Assembly (NCBI RefSeq): GCF_020179405.1
Contig: NZ_JAICBZ010000007.1
Coordinates: forward strand, 18,602-82,601
DNA: 64,000 nt
Source: Xinfangfangia pollutisoli
Lineage (GTDB): Bacteria; Pseudomonadota; Alphaproteobacteria; Rhodobacterales; Rhodobacteraceae
Direction of reading: 5' to 3'
Within the stretch, counting starts at the first letter, position 1; every line of letters begins with the position of its first letter. Both the position numbers and the translations under genes were made by a program. The notes beneath the pieces were generated by a model. That model worked only from the letters and a program-made list of their open reading frames with translations, made no database searches and was not told the DNA's origin. Shown here piece after piece: positions 37,041-44,781 of the stretch.

Positions 37041-37076
37041 ATATATTCACATTTTTGCATTTGTAAATCGGCAAAT
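37041..37076 (-). promoter_or_regulatory. AT-rich promoter/operator of the first RND operon
   Basis: A 36-bp AT-rich patch in GC-rich surroundings, 42 bases upstream of the adaptor start. Read on the minus strand it contains TTTGC-CG-ATTT-AC-AAAT-GCAAA (37053-37075), a dyad with a two-base bulge, suitable for a repressor. No regulator gene is adjacent. Confidence 0.5.
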
Positions 37077-37229
37077 CCGTCGCGGCGGTGGATTCTTTGC
37101 CCAGAACCGGCGCCCGCTCCGCATTCGCGCCATATTCGCGGCCTATCCGCCAGCGCATCGCCCGCCCGGTTGCCCCCGGTTGCCCCCGGGCTGCCCTGCC
37201 CCGCCTGCCCCCTTGCTTCGGTATGTGCC

Positions 37230-38570
37230 ATGACTGCATCCTTTTCCCCCTTTGCCGGTTCCCCCTTTGCCGGAGGCCGCGCGCCCGAGGCGCTGACGCC
37301 CGAAGACCTGTCGGCCGGCGACCTGCAGCTTCTGCAGACCGCGCGGCTTTCGGCCACGCTGCGCCATGCCTATGACCATTCGCCGGTCCAGCGCGCCAAG
37401 ATGCAGGCCGCAGGCCTAAGCCCCGACGATTTCCGCGCCCCCGAGGATCTGCGCCGCTTCCCCTTCACCACCAAGGCCGACATGCGCGGCGCCTATCCGT
37501 TCGGGCTGTTCGCCGTGCCGCGCGCGCAGATCCTGCGGCTGCATGCCTCGTCCGGCACCACCGGCAAGCCCACGGTCGTGGGCTATACGGCCGAGGATCT
37601 TGAGGTCTGGACCGCGGTCATGGCGCGCGCGATCCGCGCCGCGGGCGGCCGGCCGGGCGATCTGGCGCAGAATGCCTTCGGCTACGGGCTGTTCACCGGC
37701 GGGCTTGGCTTCCATTACGGGGCCGAGCGGCTGGGCTGCACCGTCGTGCCGGTCTCGGGCGGGATGACCGAACGGCAGGTGACGCTGATGCACGATTTCC
37801 GCCCCCGGCTGATCTTCGGCACGCCCAGCTACATGCTGTCGATCCTGGACGAATTCGCCCGGCGCGGGCTGGATCCGCGCGGCTGCGGGCTGGAGATCGG
37901 CATTTTCGGCGGCGAGCCCTGGACCGAGGCGCTGCGGGCCGAGATCGAATCCGGCTTCGGCATCGCCGCGCAGGACAATTACGGCCTGTCCGAGATCATC
38001 GGCCCCGGCGTGGCGATTGAAAAGGCCGGCGATCAGGGCGCGCTGACGATCTGGGAGGACCTGTTCTATCCCGAGATCATCGACCCCGATACCGGCGCGC
38101 CGCTGCCCGATGGCGCGGCGGGGGAACTGGTGCTGACCACGCTGGCCAATACGGCGATGCCGATGATCCGCTACCGCACCCGCGACCTGACCCGGCTTTT
38201 GCCCGGCAAGGGCAGCGCGATGCGGCGGATGGAAAAGGTGCGCGGCCGGTCGGATGACATGATCATCCTGCGCGGCGTCAATGTCTTTCCCACCCAGATC
38301 GAAAGCCAGTTGGTCGGCTGCGCGGGCCTTGCCCCGCATTTCCAGATCGAACTCAGCCGGCCGCAGCGGATGGATGCGATGGCGATCCTGGCCGAGGCCC
38401 TGCCCGCGCATGCCACCCCCGAGGCCCGCCGCCAGGCCGGCCGCGACCTGGCGCATCGGATCAAAAGCACGCTGGGTCTGACGGTCGAGGTGCGGGTGGG
38501 CGACCCCGGCAGCCTGCCCCGCAGCGAAGGCAAGGCGCGGCGCGTCATCGACCTGCGCCCGAAGGACTGA
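37230..38570 (+). CDS. paaK: phenylacetate-CoA ligase (PaaK type)
   Basis: A 446-residue AMP-forming aryl-CoA ligase. The P-loop LHASSGTTGKPTVVGYT, FGYGLFTGGLGFHYGAE, GGEPWTEALR, DNYGLSEIIGPGVA and the C-terminal SDDMIILRGVNVFPTQIE and SEGKARRV are all PaaK features. It would turn phenylacetate or a related aromatic acid into its CoA ester. No other paa genes are in the window, so the rest of the pathway, if present, is elsewhere. The start at 37230 lacks an obvious ribosome-binding site. Confidence 0.92.
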   Translation: MTASFSPFAGSPFAGGRAPEALTPEDLSAGDLQLLQTARLSATLRHAYDHSPVQRAKMQAAGLSPDDFRAPEDLRRFPFTTKADMRGAYPFGLFAVPRAQILRLHASSGTTGKPTVVGYTAEDLEVWTAVMARAIRAAGGRPGDLAQNAFGYGLFTGGLGFHYGAERLGCTVVPVSGGMTERQVTLMHDFRPRLIFGTPSYMLSILDEFARRGLDPRGCGLEIGIFGGEPWTEALRAEIESGFGIAAQDNYGLSEIIGPGVAIEKAGDQGALTIWEDLFYPEIIDPDTGAPLPDGAAGELVLTTLANTAMPMIRYRTRDLTRLLPGKGSAMRRMEKVRGRSDDMIILRGVNVFPTQIESQLVGCAGLAPHFQIELSRPQRMDAMAILAEALPAHATPEARRQAGRDLAHRIKSTLGLTVEVRVGDPGSLPRSEGKARRVIDLRPKD

Positions 38571-38572
38571 CG

Positions 38573-38629
38573 CCCGCAGGAGCGGCCCCCGCAGGGCTGC
38601 CCCCGCAGGATGGCCCCCCGCAGGATGGA
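38573..38629 (+). repeat. four tandem 14-15 bp repeats
   Basis: Four adjacent copies of a CCCGCAGGRNKGSC-like unit lie directly after the paaK stop: CCCGCAGGAGCGGC (38573), CCCCGCAGGGCTGC (38587), CCCCGCAGGATGGC (38601) and CCCCCGCAGGATGGA (38615). They are imperfect and non-coding. The rest of the 251-base gap up to the adaptor gene holds no gene. Confidence 0.7.
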
Positions 38630-38821
38630 CCACGAGGGCCGGATTTCCGGGCAAATCCGCAACGCGGGCAAAAAAGTGAACTGTTCTGTGCAGAAATTCA
38701 GGGCCCAAACGCCTGGACCTGCGCAACAGGAGGTTGACGGGCCCGTGATCCTGCCTCAGGCAAGGACACGCGGCCCCGCCGCCCCCCATTCCGATCTTCC
38801 TGCCCCACCCGGAGCCTCCAG

Positions 38822-40045
38822 ATGTTCAAGCGGCTATTCATCGCCATCATCCTTCTTGGTCTGATCGTGGGGGGGATCGTCTGGTTCAAGTTCTTCCGCG
38901 ACGAGATGATCGCGCAGTTCCTGTCCGGCCAGACCCCGCCCCCCGTTCCGGTCACCAGCCATACCGTGGCCCCGGTGGCCTGGGAGCCGGGCATCGACGC
39001 CATCGGCACCGCGCTGTCGGCGCAGGGCGTCGATCTGGCGATCGAAAGCGGCGGCACGGTGACGGCGGTGCTGTTCAAGGGCAATGACAAGGTCACCGCC
39101 GGCCAGCCGCTGGTGCAGATCGACGATGCCGGCCAGCGGGCCGCGCTGGACGCCGCCAAGGCCGCGATGTCGGTGGCCCAGGCCGAAGCGAACCGTGCCC
39201 GCACCCTGACCGAGCGCGGCGTCGGCGCGGTCAACACGCTGGAAAGCGCCGATGCGCAGCTGGAAAGCGCCCGCGCCCAGGTGACCGAGGCGCAGGTTCT
39301 GCTGGACCAGAAACAGCTGGTCGCCCCCTTCGCCGGCGAAATCGGCATCGCCAAGATCGAAGTCGGCCAATATGTCGGCGCCGGCACGGTCGTGGCCACG
39401 CTGCAGGATCTGTCGCGGATGCGCGTCGATTTCTCGGTGCCGGAACAGCAGATCACCACCCTGGCCCTGGGTGGGCCGGTCACGGTGACCTCGGAAGTCG
39501 GCAGCTTCTCGGCCACCGGCCGGATCATCGCCATCGAGCCGCAGATCGACGCCAATTCGCGTCTGGTCTCGGTCCGGGCCGAAGTCGACAACCCCGGCGG
39601 CGTGGTCTATCCCGGCCAGTTCCTGCGCGTGCGCATCGGGCTGCCGCGGGAAGAGGGCATCATCGCGGTGCCGCAAAGCGCCGTCAGCTCGACCCTTTAC
39701 GGCGACAGCATCTATGTGATCCGCAAGGGCGAAGCCGACGCGACGACGGTCGAGCAGGTCTTCGTCACGCTGGGTCGCCGCTCGGGCGGGCTGATCGAGG
39801 TGAAGGACGGGCTGAAGGAAGGTGACCTGATCGTCACTTCGGGTCAGAACCGCCTGACCTCGGGCGCGAAGGTGCAGGTCGACAATACCGTGCCGGTGAC
39901 GGCCGAGGCCGAGCCCGGCACCGAGGCGCCGAAGGCGGAGGCCCCCGCAACCGAGGCACCGGCAACCGAGGCCCCCGAAACCGAGGCTCCGGCCAGCGAA
40001 ACCCCGGCACCTCAGGGCGAAGCCGCCCCCAAAGCCAGCGAATAA
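38822..40045 (+). CDS. RND efflux periplasmic adaptor (second system)
   Basis: A 407-residue HlyD/MexE-like adaptor. It is anchored by an N-terminal helix (LFIAIILLGLIVGGIVWF). Lipoyl halves are SGGTVTAVLFKGNDKVTAG and LVAPFAGEIGIAKIEVGQYV around a short coiled coil; the barrel includes NSRLVSVRAEVDN and YPGQFLRVRIGLP. The last 45 residues are a low-complexity tail of repeated EAPATEAP-like units that would lie in the periplasm. The transporter gene follows after 10 bases. Confidence 0.92.
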   Translation: MFKRLFIAIILLGLIVGGIVWFKFFRDEMIAQFLSGQTPPPVPVTSHTVAPVAWEPGIDAIGTALSAQGVDLAIESGGTVTAVLFKGNDKVTAGQPLVQIDDAGQRAALDAAKAAMSVAQAEANRARTLTERGVGAVNTLESADAQLESARAQVTEAQVLLDQKQLVAPFAGEIGIAKIEVGQYVGAGTVVATLQDLSRMRVDFSVPEQQITTLALGGPVTVTSEVGSFSATGRIIAIEPQIDANSRLVSVRAEVDNPGGVVYPGQFLRVRIGLPREEGIIAVPQSAVSSTLYGDSIYVIRKGEADATTVEQVFVTLGRRSGGLIEVKDGLKEGDLIVTSGQNRLTSGAKVQVDNTVPVTAEAEPGTEAPKAEAPATEAPATEAPETEAPASETPAPQGEAAPKASE

Positions 40046-40055
40046 GGGCGAAACG

Positions 40056-43000
40056 ATGGGTTTTTCCGAAATCTTCATCCGCCGGCCGGTGCTTTCGACG
40101 GTTCTTGCCGCTCTGATCCTGTTCCTGGGTCTGGCCTCGGTGGTGAACCTGCCGGTGCGGCAATATCCCGAAGTCGATGAATCGGTGATCACGATCACGA
40201 CCGTCTATGCCGGCGCCTCGGCCGATCTGATCCAGGGCTTCATCACCTCGCCCATCGCCTCGGCCGTCTCGACGACCGAGAACATCGACTATGTCACCTC
40301 GGCCTCGCGGCAATCCGCCTCGGTGGTGACGGTGCAGATGAAACTGGGCGCCGATCCCGACACCGCGCTGACCGAGGTCATGTCCAAGGTCCAGCAGGTG
40401 CGCGGGCAGCTGCCCTCGGAGGCCGACGATCCGGTGATCGTCAAGGGCACCGGCATGACCTTCGCGCTGATGTATCTGGCGGTGCAGAACCCCAATATGA
40501 CGCCCGAACAGCTGACCGAATATCTGGAACGCGTAGTGACGCCGCGGGTGACGAATATCGACGGCGTGGCGCAGATGGAAATCCTGGGCGGGGCCGAATA
40601 TGCGATGCGGATCTGGCTGGATCCCCTGCAGATGGCGGCGCGCGGGGTGACCGCTTCGGAAGTGCTGACGGCGATCCGCGCGTCGAACTTTCTGGCGGCG
40701 CCGGGCGAGACCGAGAACGCCTATTTCCTGTACCGGCTGACGCTGGATTCCACGGTGCAAAGCGCCGATGCCTTCGGTGCCCTGCCGCTGGCGGAAGGCG
40801 CCAATGGCGTGGTGCGGCTGCGCGACGTGGCGAAGATCGAACTGGCCTCGGGCGCGTCCGATGCAATCGTGACCTTCAGCGGCGAGCCGGGCACCTTCAT
40901 CGGCATCATCCCCGCGCCGGGCGAGAATCAGCTGGACGTGGCGACCAATGTGCTTGAGGCGCTGCCGGCGCTGGAAAAGACCCTGCCCCAGGGCATGACG
41001 ATCAAGCTGGTCTACGATTCGACCGAGACGATCTCGGCCTCGATTGCGGAAGTGTTCAAGACCATCGGCGAGGCCGTGGCCATCGTGGTCGTGGTGATCC
41101 TGCTGTTCCTGGGCTCGTTCCGGTCGGTGGTGATGCCCATCGTGACGATCCCGCTGTCGCTGATCGGCGTCTGCGCGGTGATGCTGATGCTGGGCTATTC
41201 GATCAACCTTCTGACGCTTCTGGCCATGGTTCTGGCCATCGGCCTGGTGGTGGACGACGCCATCGTGGTGGTCGAAAACATCCACCGCCACATCGACGAG
41301 GGCCAGAAGCCCGCCCTGGCTGCCATTCGCGGCATGCAGGAAATCACCGGCCCGGTCATCGCGATGACCATCACCTTGGCCGCGGTGCTGGCGCCCCTGG
41401 CCTTTACCGGCGGCCTGACCGGATCGCTGTTCACCGAATTCGCCCTGACGCTGGCGGGCTCGGTGGTGATTTCGGGTCTGGTGGCGCTGACGATCACCCC
41501 CACCATGTCGGCGCGGCTTTTGAACCATGACGGCGAAGGCCGGTTCCAGAGGATCGTCGACCGGACGCTGGGCGGGCTGGCCAACTGGTACGAGCGGCGG
41601 GTGTCGTCCTCGCTGGACTATCGGCCGGTGACGCTGCTGATGGTCGTGGCGCTGCTGGGCGCCACGGGCTTCATGTTCGTCAACACCTCGTCGGAACTGG
41701 CCCCGGAAGAGGATCAGGGCGCGCTGTTCGCCATTCTCTACGGGCCGCGCTATGCGACGCTGGATTACACCGACGCCTTCACCCAGGAAATCGGCAAGCG
41801 CACCGCCGATATCGAGGAAGTGAAAACCTCGTTCTCGGTGGCCGGGATGGGCGGGGCCGACAATACCGGCTTCTACATCTGGTCGCTGAAGGACTGGGCC
41901 GACCGCAGCCGCAGCCAGGCCGCGATCCAGGCCGAAATCCAGGGCACGCTGTCGACCTCGCCCGGGCTGGAAGGCTATGTCTTCGCGCCGCCCACCCTGC
42001 CGGGCACCGGCGGCGGGCTGCCGGTCTCGATGGTGATCCAGTCGATCCACTCGCCCGACCGGGTCTTCGAAGTGGCCGAAGAGCTGCGGATGAAGGCGAT
42101 GCAATCGGGCAAGTTCATCGTGGTGCAGAACAGCCTGTCCTTCGACGCGCCGCAGGTGAAGATCACCATCGACCGCGACCGCGCCGCCCAGCTGGGCGTG
42201 TCGGTGGCGGAAATCGGCAGCACGCTGGGCCTTCTGGTCGGCGGCGGCTCGGTCGCGCAGTTCGACCGCGACTCGAACAGCTACGACATCATCACCCAGG
42301 TGCCGAAAGAGTGGCGCGACAATCCCGAAAAACTGTCGCAGTTCTTCGTGCGGTCGTCTTCGGGCCAGATGGTGCCGCTGTCTTCGGTGGTCAGCATGGT
42401 GCCGGGCGTTACCGCGGCCTCGGTCGAGCAGTTCAACCAGCTGAACTCGGCCACGCTGTCGGCGATGCCGATGATCGGCCTGTCCTCGGGCGTGGCGCTG
42501 GCCGAGCTGGAGCGGATCGCCGCCGAAGTGCTGCCGGACGGGTTCTTCCTGGATTATTCCGGCCAGTCGCGGCTGGAAAAGACCGAAGGCAACACGATCC
42601 TTCTGGCCTTCGGGGCGGCGCTGGTGGTGATTTACCTTGTGCTGGCGGCGCAGTTCGAAAGCTTCCGCGACCCGTTCATCATCATGATGTCGGTGCCGCT
42701 GTCGATCTTCGGCGCCGTGCTGCCCTTGTATTTCGGCGCCTCGACGCTGAACATCTACACCCAGGTCGGTCTGATCACCCTGATCGGTCTGATCACCAAG
42801 CACGGCATCCTGATGGTGGAATTCGCCAATCAGCAGCGCGAGGAACACGGGCTGGGCCGCAAGGCCGCCATCGTGGCCGCGGCGAAAACCCGGCTGCGGC
42901 CGATCCTGATGACCACCGCCGCCATGGCGCTGGCCGTGGTGCCGCTGATCCTGGCCGAAGGCGCCGGCGCCGCCGCGCGGCAGGCCATGGGTCTGGTGAT

Positions 43001-43133
43001 CTTCACCGGGCTGATGATCGGCACCTTCTTCACGCTGTTCGTGGTGCCGATGTTCTACACGCTGATCTCGCGGTCGGATGCGTCGTTCCTGACCCATCGC
43101 AAGGCGGTTGAGAAAGAGTTCAGCCCGACCTGA
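40056..43133 (+). CDS. RND-family efflux transporter permease (second system)
   Basis: A 1025-residue HAE1/MexF-like pump. MGFSEIFIRRPVLSTVLA is the standard start. TM4 has IGLVVDDAIVVVENIHRHID and TM10 keeps the lysine, GLITKHGILMVEFANQQRE. QFESFRDPFIIMMSVPLSIF is typical of the multidrug branch. It forms a two-gene operon with its adaptor and lacks a local outer-membrane factor. Substrate unknown. Confidence 0.94.
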   Translation: MGFSEIFIRRPVLSTVLAALILFLGLASVVNLPVRQYPEVDESVITITTVYAGASADLIQGFITSPIASAVSTTENIDYVTSASRQSASVVTVQMKLGADPDTALTEVMSKVQQVRGQLPSEADDPVIVKGTGMTFALMYLAVQNPNMTPEQLTEYLERVVTPRVTNIDGVAQMEILGGAEYAMRIWLDPLQMAARGVTASEVLTAIRASNFLAAPGETENAYFLYRLTLDSTVQSADAFGALPLAEGANGVVRLRDVAKIELASGASDAIVTFSGEPGTFIGIIPAPGENQLDVATNVLEALPALEKTLPQGMTIKLVYDSTETISASIAEVFKTIGEAVAIVVVVILLFLGSFRSVVMPIVTIPLSLIGVCAVMLMLGYSINLLTLLAMVLAIGLVVDDAIVVVENIHRHIDEGQKPALAAIRGMQEITGPVIAMTITLAAVLAPLAFTGGLTGSLFTEFALTLAGSVVISGLVALTITPTMSARLLNHDGEGRFQRIVDRTLGGLANWYERRVSSSLDYRPVTLLMVVALLGATGFMFVNTSSELAPEEDQGALFAILYGPRYATLDYTDAFTQEIGKRTADIEEVKTSFSVAGMGGADNTGFYIWSLKDWADRSRSQAAIQAEIQGTLSTSPGLEGYVFAPPTLPGTGGGLPVSMVIQSIHSPDRVFEVAEELRMKAMQSGKFIVVQNSLSFDAPQVKITIDRDRAAQLGVSVAEIGSTLGLLVGGGSVAQFDRDSNSYDIITQVPKEWRDNPEKLSQFFVRSSSGQMVPLSSVVSMVPGVTAASVEQFNQLNSATLSAMPMIGLSSGVALAELERIAAEVLPDGFFLDYSGQSRLEKTEGNTILLAFGAALVVIYLVLAAQFESFRDPFIIMMSVPLSIFGAVLPLYFGASTLNIYTQVGLITLIGLITKHGILMVEFANQQREEHGLGRKAAIVAAAKTRLRPILMTTAAMALAVVPLILAEGAGAAARQAMGLVIFTGLMIGTFFTLFVVPMFYTLISRSDASFLTHRKAVEKEFSPT

Positions 43134-43173
43134 CCGCCGGTCGCAATTATCGCCTCGGGGCGCCTGCCCCCTG

Positions 43174-43201
43174 CCAGCCGCATCCGAAAGGGTGCGGCTG
43201 G
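43174..43201 (+). terminator. hairpin after the second RND operon
   Basis: CCAGCCGCA pairs with TGCGGCTGG around a 10-base loop, 40 bases after the transporter stop. There is no long T tract, so it may end transcription weakly or protect the mRNA. Confidence 0.5.
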
Positions 43202-43255
43202 TGCCGTTTCGGGGCGCGCGCACGCAGGCGGGCCATGGGCAAGGCCGGCGGAGCC

Positions 43256-43750
43256 CTAGCGCTGTTCGTCCTGCACGAAACGGGCGACCGCCGCCTTGTT
43301 CTGCGGATCGATCAGCCTGTCGCCATCCGCCACCAGATCCTGCAGCGTCTGGCCCTGCAGCGCGCTGCGCCAGGCCTGTTCGGCCGCCAGCATCCGGGTC
43401 TTGATGAAGCAATCGGTCTTGTAGACGCAGGGCTCTTTCGCCTTGCCGGGCCCCCGCCTGCGGATCTCGCGGCAGGTGAAGGCGGGTTCGGTCCCGTCAA
43501 TCGCCGCGACAATGTCGAGAAGGCTGATCGCCGCCGGCGCCCGGGCCAGCCGATAGCCGCCGCGCGGGCCCGGCACCGCCTCGATCACCCCGGCCTCGGC
43601 CAGCGCCCGCAGATGCTTGAGCAGGTAGGAGTCGGACAGGCCATGCAGCGCCGCCAGGCTTTTGCCCGTCAGCACCCGGCCCGGCGGCAGCCCCGCCAGC
43701 ACCAGCGCGCAATGCAGCGCCGCCTCGACCCCGTCGCTCATCCTGCGCAT
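43256..43750 (-). CDS. Rrf2-family regulator with three cysteines
   Basis: A 164-residue Rrf2 regulator. The winged helix (residues 4-75) includes ALHCALVLAGLPPG, LSDSYLLKHLRALAEAGVIE and GPRGGYRLARAP. Three cysteines follow: FTCREI, then KEPCVYKTDCF, a C-X15-C-X5-C pattern. IscR and NsrR bind [2Fe-2S] or [4Fe-4S] with C-X5-8-C-X5-C, so a cluster or redox thiol sensor is likely but the spacing is unusual. The ATG at 43750 is supported by GGAGG. It is divergent from the AhpD-like/ABM/ECF41 genes, with a dyad operator between them. Confidence 0.88.
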   Translation of the reverse strand: MRRMSDGVEAALHCALVLAGLPPGRVLTGKSLAALHGLSDSYLLKHLRALAEAGVIEAVPGPRGGYRLARAPAAISLLDIVAAIDGTEPAFTCREIRRRGPGKAKEPCVYKTDCFIKTRMLAAEQAWRSALQGQTLQDLVADGDRLIDPQNKAAVARFVQDEQR

Positions 43751-43790
43751 CGCGCCCTCCACCTGACCCAACCGGGGCTTGCGCCGCCCA

Positions 43791-43815
43791 ATCATGGATA
43801 TATCCTATCCACGAT
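43791..43815. promoter_or_regulatory. 25-bp dyad, likely Rrf2 operator
   Basis: The half-sites ATCaTGGATA (43791-43800) and TATCCAcGAT (43806-43815) are inverted repeats around TATCC, with a single mismatch in ten positions. The dyad lies in the 98-bp gap between the divergent Rrf2 and AhpD-like genes, 33 bases before the latter. Rrf2 proteins are homodimers that bind such dyads, so autoregulation and control of the divergent genes are inferred. Confidence 0.75.
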
Positions 43816-43848
43816 TCGGGGCAAGCCGCCCCGGCACAGGAGACGATC

Positions 43849-44289
43849 ATGACCGCCAGACTGAACATCGCCGCCCTTGCGCCCGATCTGTACAAGGCGG
43901 TGCGCGCGCTGGACGGGGCGGTGGGCAAATCGGGGCTGGAGCCGCGCCTGCAGCATCTGGTGAAGCTGCGCGCCTCGCAGATCAACGGCTGCGCCTATTG
44001 CGTGGATCTGCATGTGAAAGAGGCGCTGGCGCAGGGGATCGACGCGCAGACCCTGCATCTGGTCGCGGTCTGGCGGGAATCGCCCCTGTTCGACACCCGC
44101 GACCGCGCGGCGCTGGACTGGACGGAAAGCGTGACGTTGCTGGCCCAGACCGGCATCCCCGATGGCGATTATGATCGGGCGCGGCAGGTGTTTTCGGAAG
44201 CGGAAATCGCCCGGCTGACCATCGCCATCGGCACGATCAACATCTGGAACCGCATCGCCGTCAGCGCCCGGATGCAGCATCCGGTCTGA
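43849..44289 (+). CDS. AhpD-like carboxymuconolactone decarboxylase family protein
   Basis: A 146-residue protein with the AhpD/CMD alkylhydroperoxidase core: LVKLRASQINGCAYCVDLHV, in which CAYC and the following His form the redox and proton-relay site. It is probably a peroxide-reducing or disulfide-handling enzyme rather than a decarboxylase. It is the first gene right of the Rrf2 dyad. CMD-family genes are the usual partners of ECF41 sigma factors, one of which lies 492 bases downstream. Confidence 0.9.
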   Translation: MTARLNIAALAPDLYKAVRALDGAVGKSGLEPRLQHLVKLRASQINGCAYCVDLHVKEALAQGIDAQTLHLVAVWRESPLFDTRDRAALDWTESVTLLAQTGIPDGDYDRARQVFSEAEIARLTIAIGTINIWNRIAVSARMQHPV

Positions 44290-44317
44290 CGGGCGGGCCG
44301 GTTTTTTCGCGCCGCGA

Positions 44318-44344
44318 TGTCACATTTGGCGCGCCCGTCTTGTC
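44318..44344 (+). promoter_or_regulatory. candidate ECF41-type promoter
   Basis: TGTCACA (44318-44324), then 16 bases, then TGTC (44341-44344). The published ECF41 promoter is TGTCACA-N16-CGTC, so the -35 is exact, the spacing is exact and the -10 has three of four bases. It is 36 bases before the ATG of the ABM gene, leaving room for a start site and for the GAAGGAG ribosome-binding site. It would drive the ABM-sigma pair. Confidence 0.65.
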
Positions 44345-44379
44345 ATCCCTTTCGTAGCCCGCATTCGAAGGAGACAGAC

Positions 44380-44754
44380 ATGCCCGGCCCCACCCCCACC
44401 ACCGCGCCCGCGCCCGCCCCTGCCACTGCCACTGCCGCGATCAATGCGCAGCAGCCCTGCCTGACGCTGATCAATGTCTACGAGGTCGACCCGGACCGGC
44501 AGGCCGATCTGGCCGATGCGCTTGCGCGCGCGACCGAAACCGGCATCCGCGATCAGCCGGGCTTCCTGTCGGTCAGCATCCACAGCAGCCTGGATGGGAC
44601 GAAGGTGGTGAATTACGCGCAATGGGCCAGCAAGGCCGATCTGGACGCGTTCCTGCAAAGGCCCGAAACCCAGGCGCAGCTGCGGGCCTTTGCAGGGCTT
44701 GCGAAATCGGTCGCGCCCAGCCTTTACCGGGTCAATACTGTGCACACCGTCTGA
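44380..44754 (+). CDS. antibiotic biosynthesis monooxygenase (ABM) domain protein
   Basis: A 124-residue dimeric ferredoxin-like protein. After a proline/alanine-rich N-terminus, the ABM fold covers residues 30-120 (LTLINVYEVDPDRQADLADA, PGFLSVSIHSSLDGTKVVNY, QWASKADLDAFL). ABM proteins include cofactor-free monooxygenases and heme-handling enzymes; the real substrate is unknown. GAAGGAG precedes the ATG. The sigma factor gene follows after 27 bases. Confidence 0.88.
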   Translation: MPGPTPTTAPAPAPATATAAINAQQPCLTLINVYEVDPDRQADLADALARATETGIRDQPGFLSVSIHSSLDGTKVVNYAQWASKADLDAFLQRPETQAQLRAFAGLAKSVAPSLYRVNTVHTV

Positions 44755-44781
44755 TCCCCTCTGACCCCGGACCCCGCGCAG

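Noticed and set aside
38573..38629. CRISPR-like array
   Set aside because: Units are only 14-15 bases, directly abutting, without spacers; no cas genes are in the window.
39834..43412. Nearly 1200-codon open frame antisense to the second RND operon
   Set aside because: Same GC-driven artefact; composition dominated by His, Arg, Gln and Gly, with clear pump motifs on the other strand.
44318..44339. TGTCACA-N11-CGTC as the ECF41 promoter
   Set aside because: The -10 matches perfectly but the spacer is 11, not 16; TGTCACA-N16-TGTC fits spacing and the distance to the ATG better.
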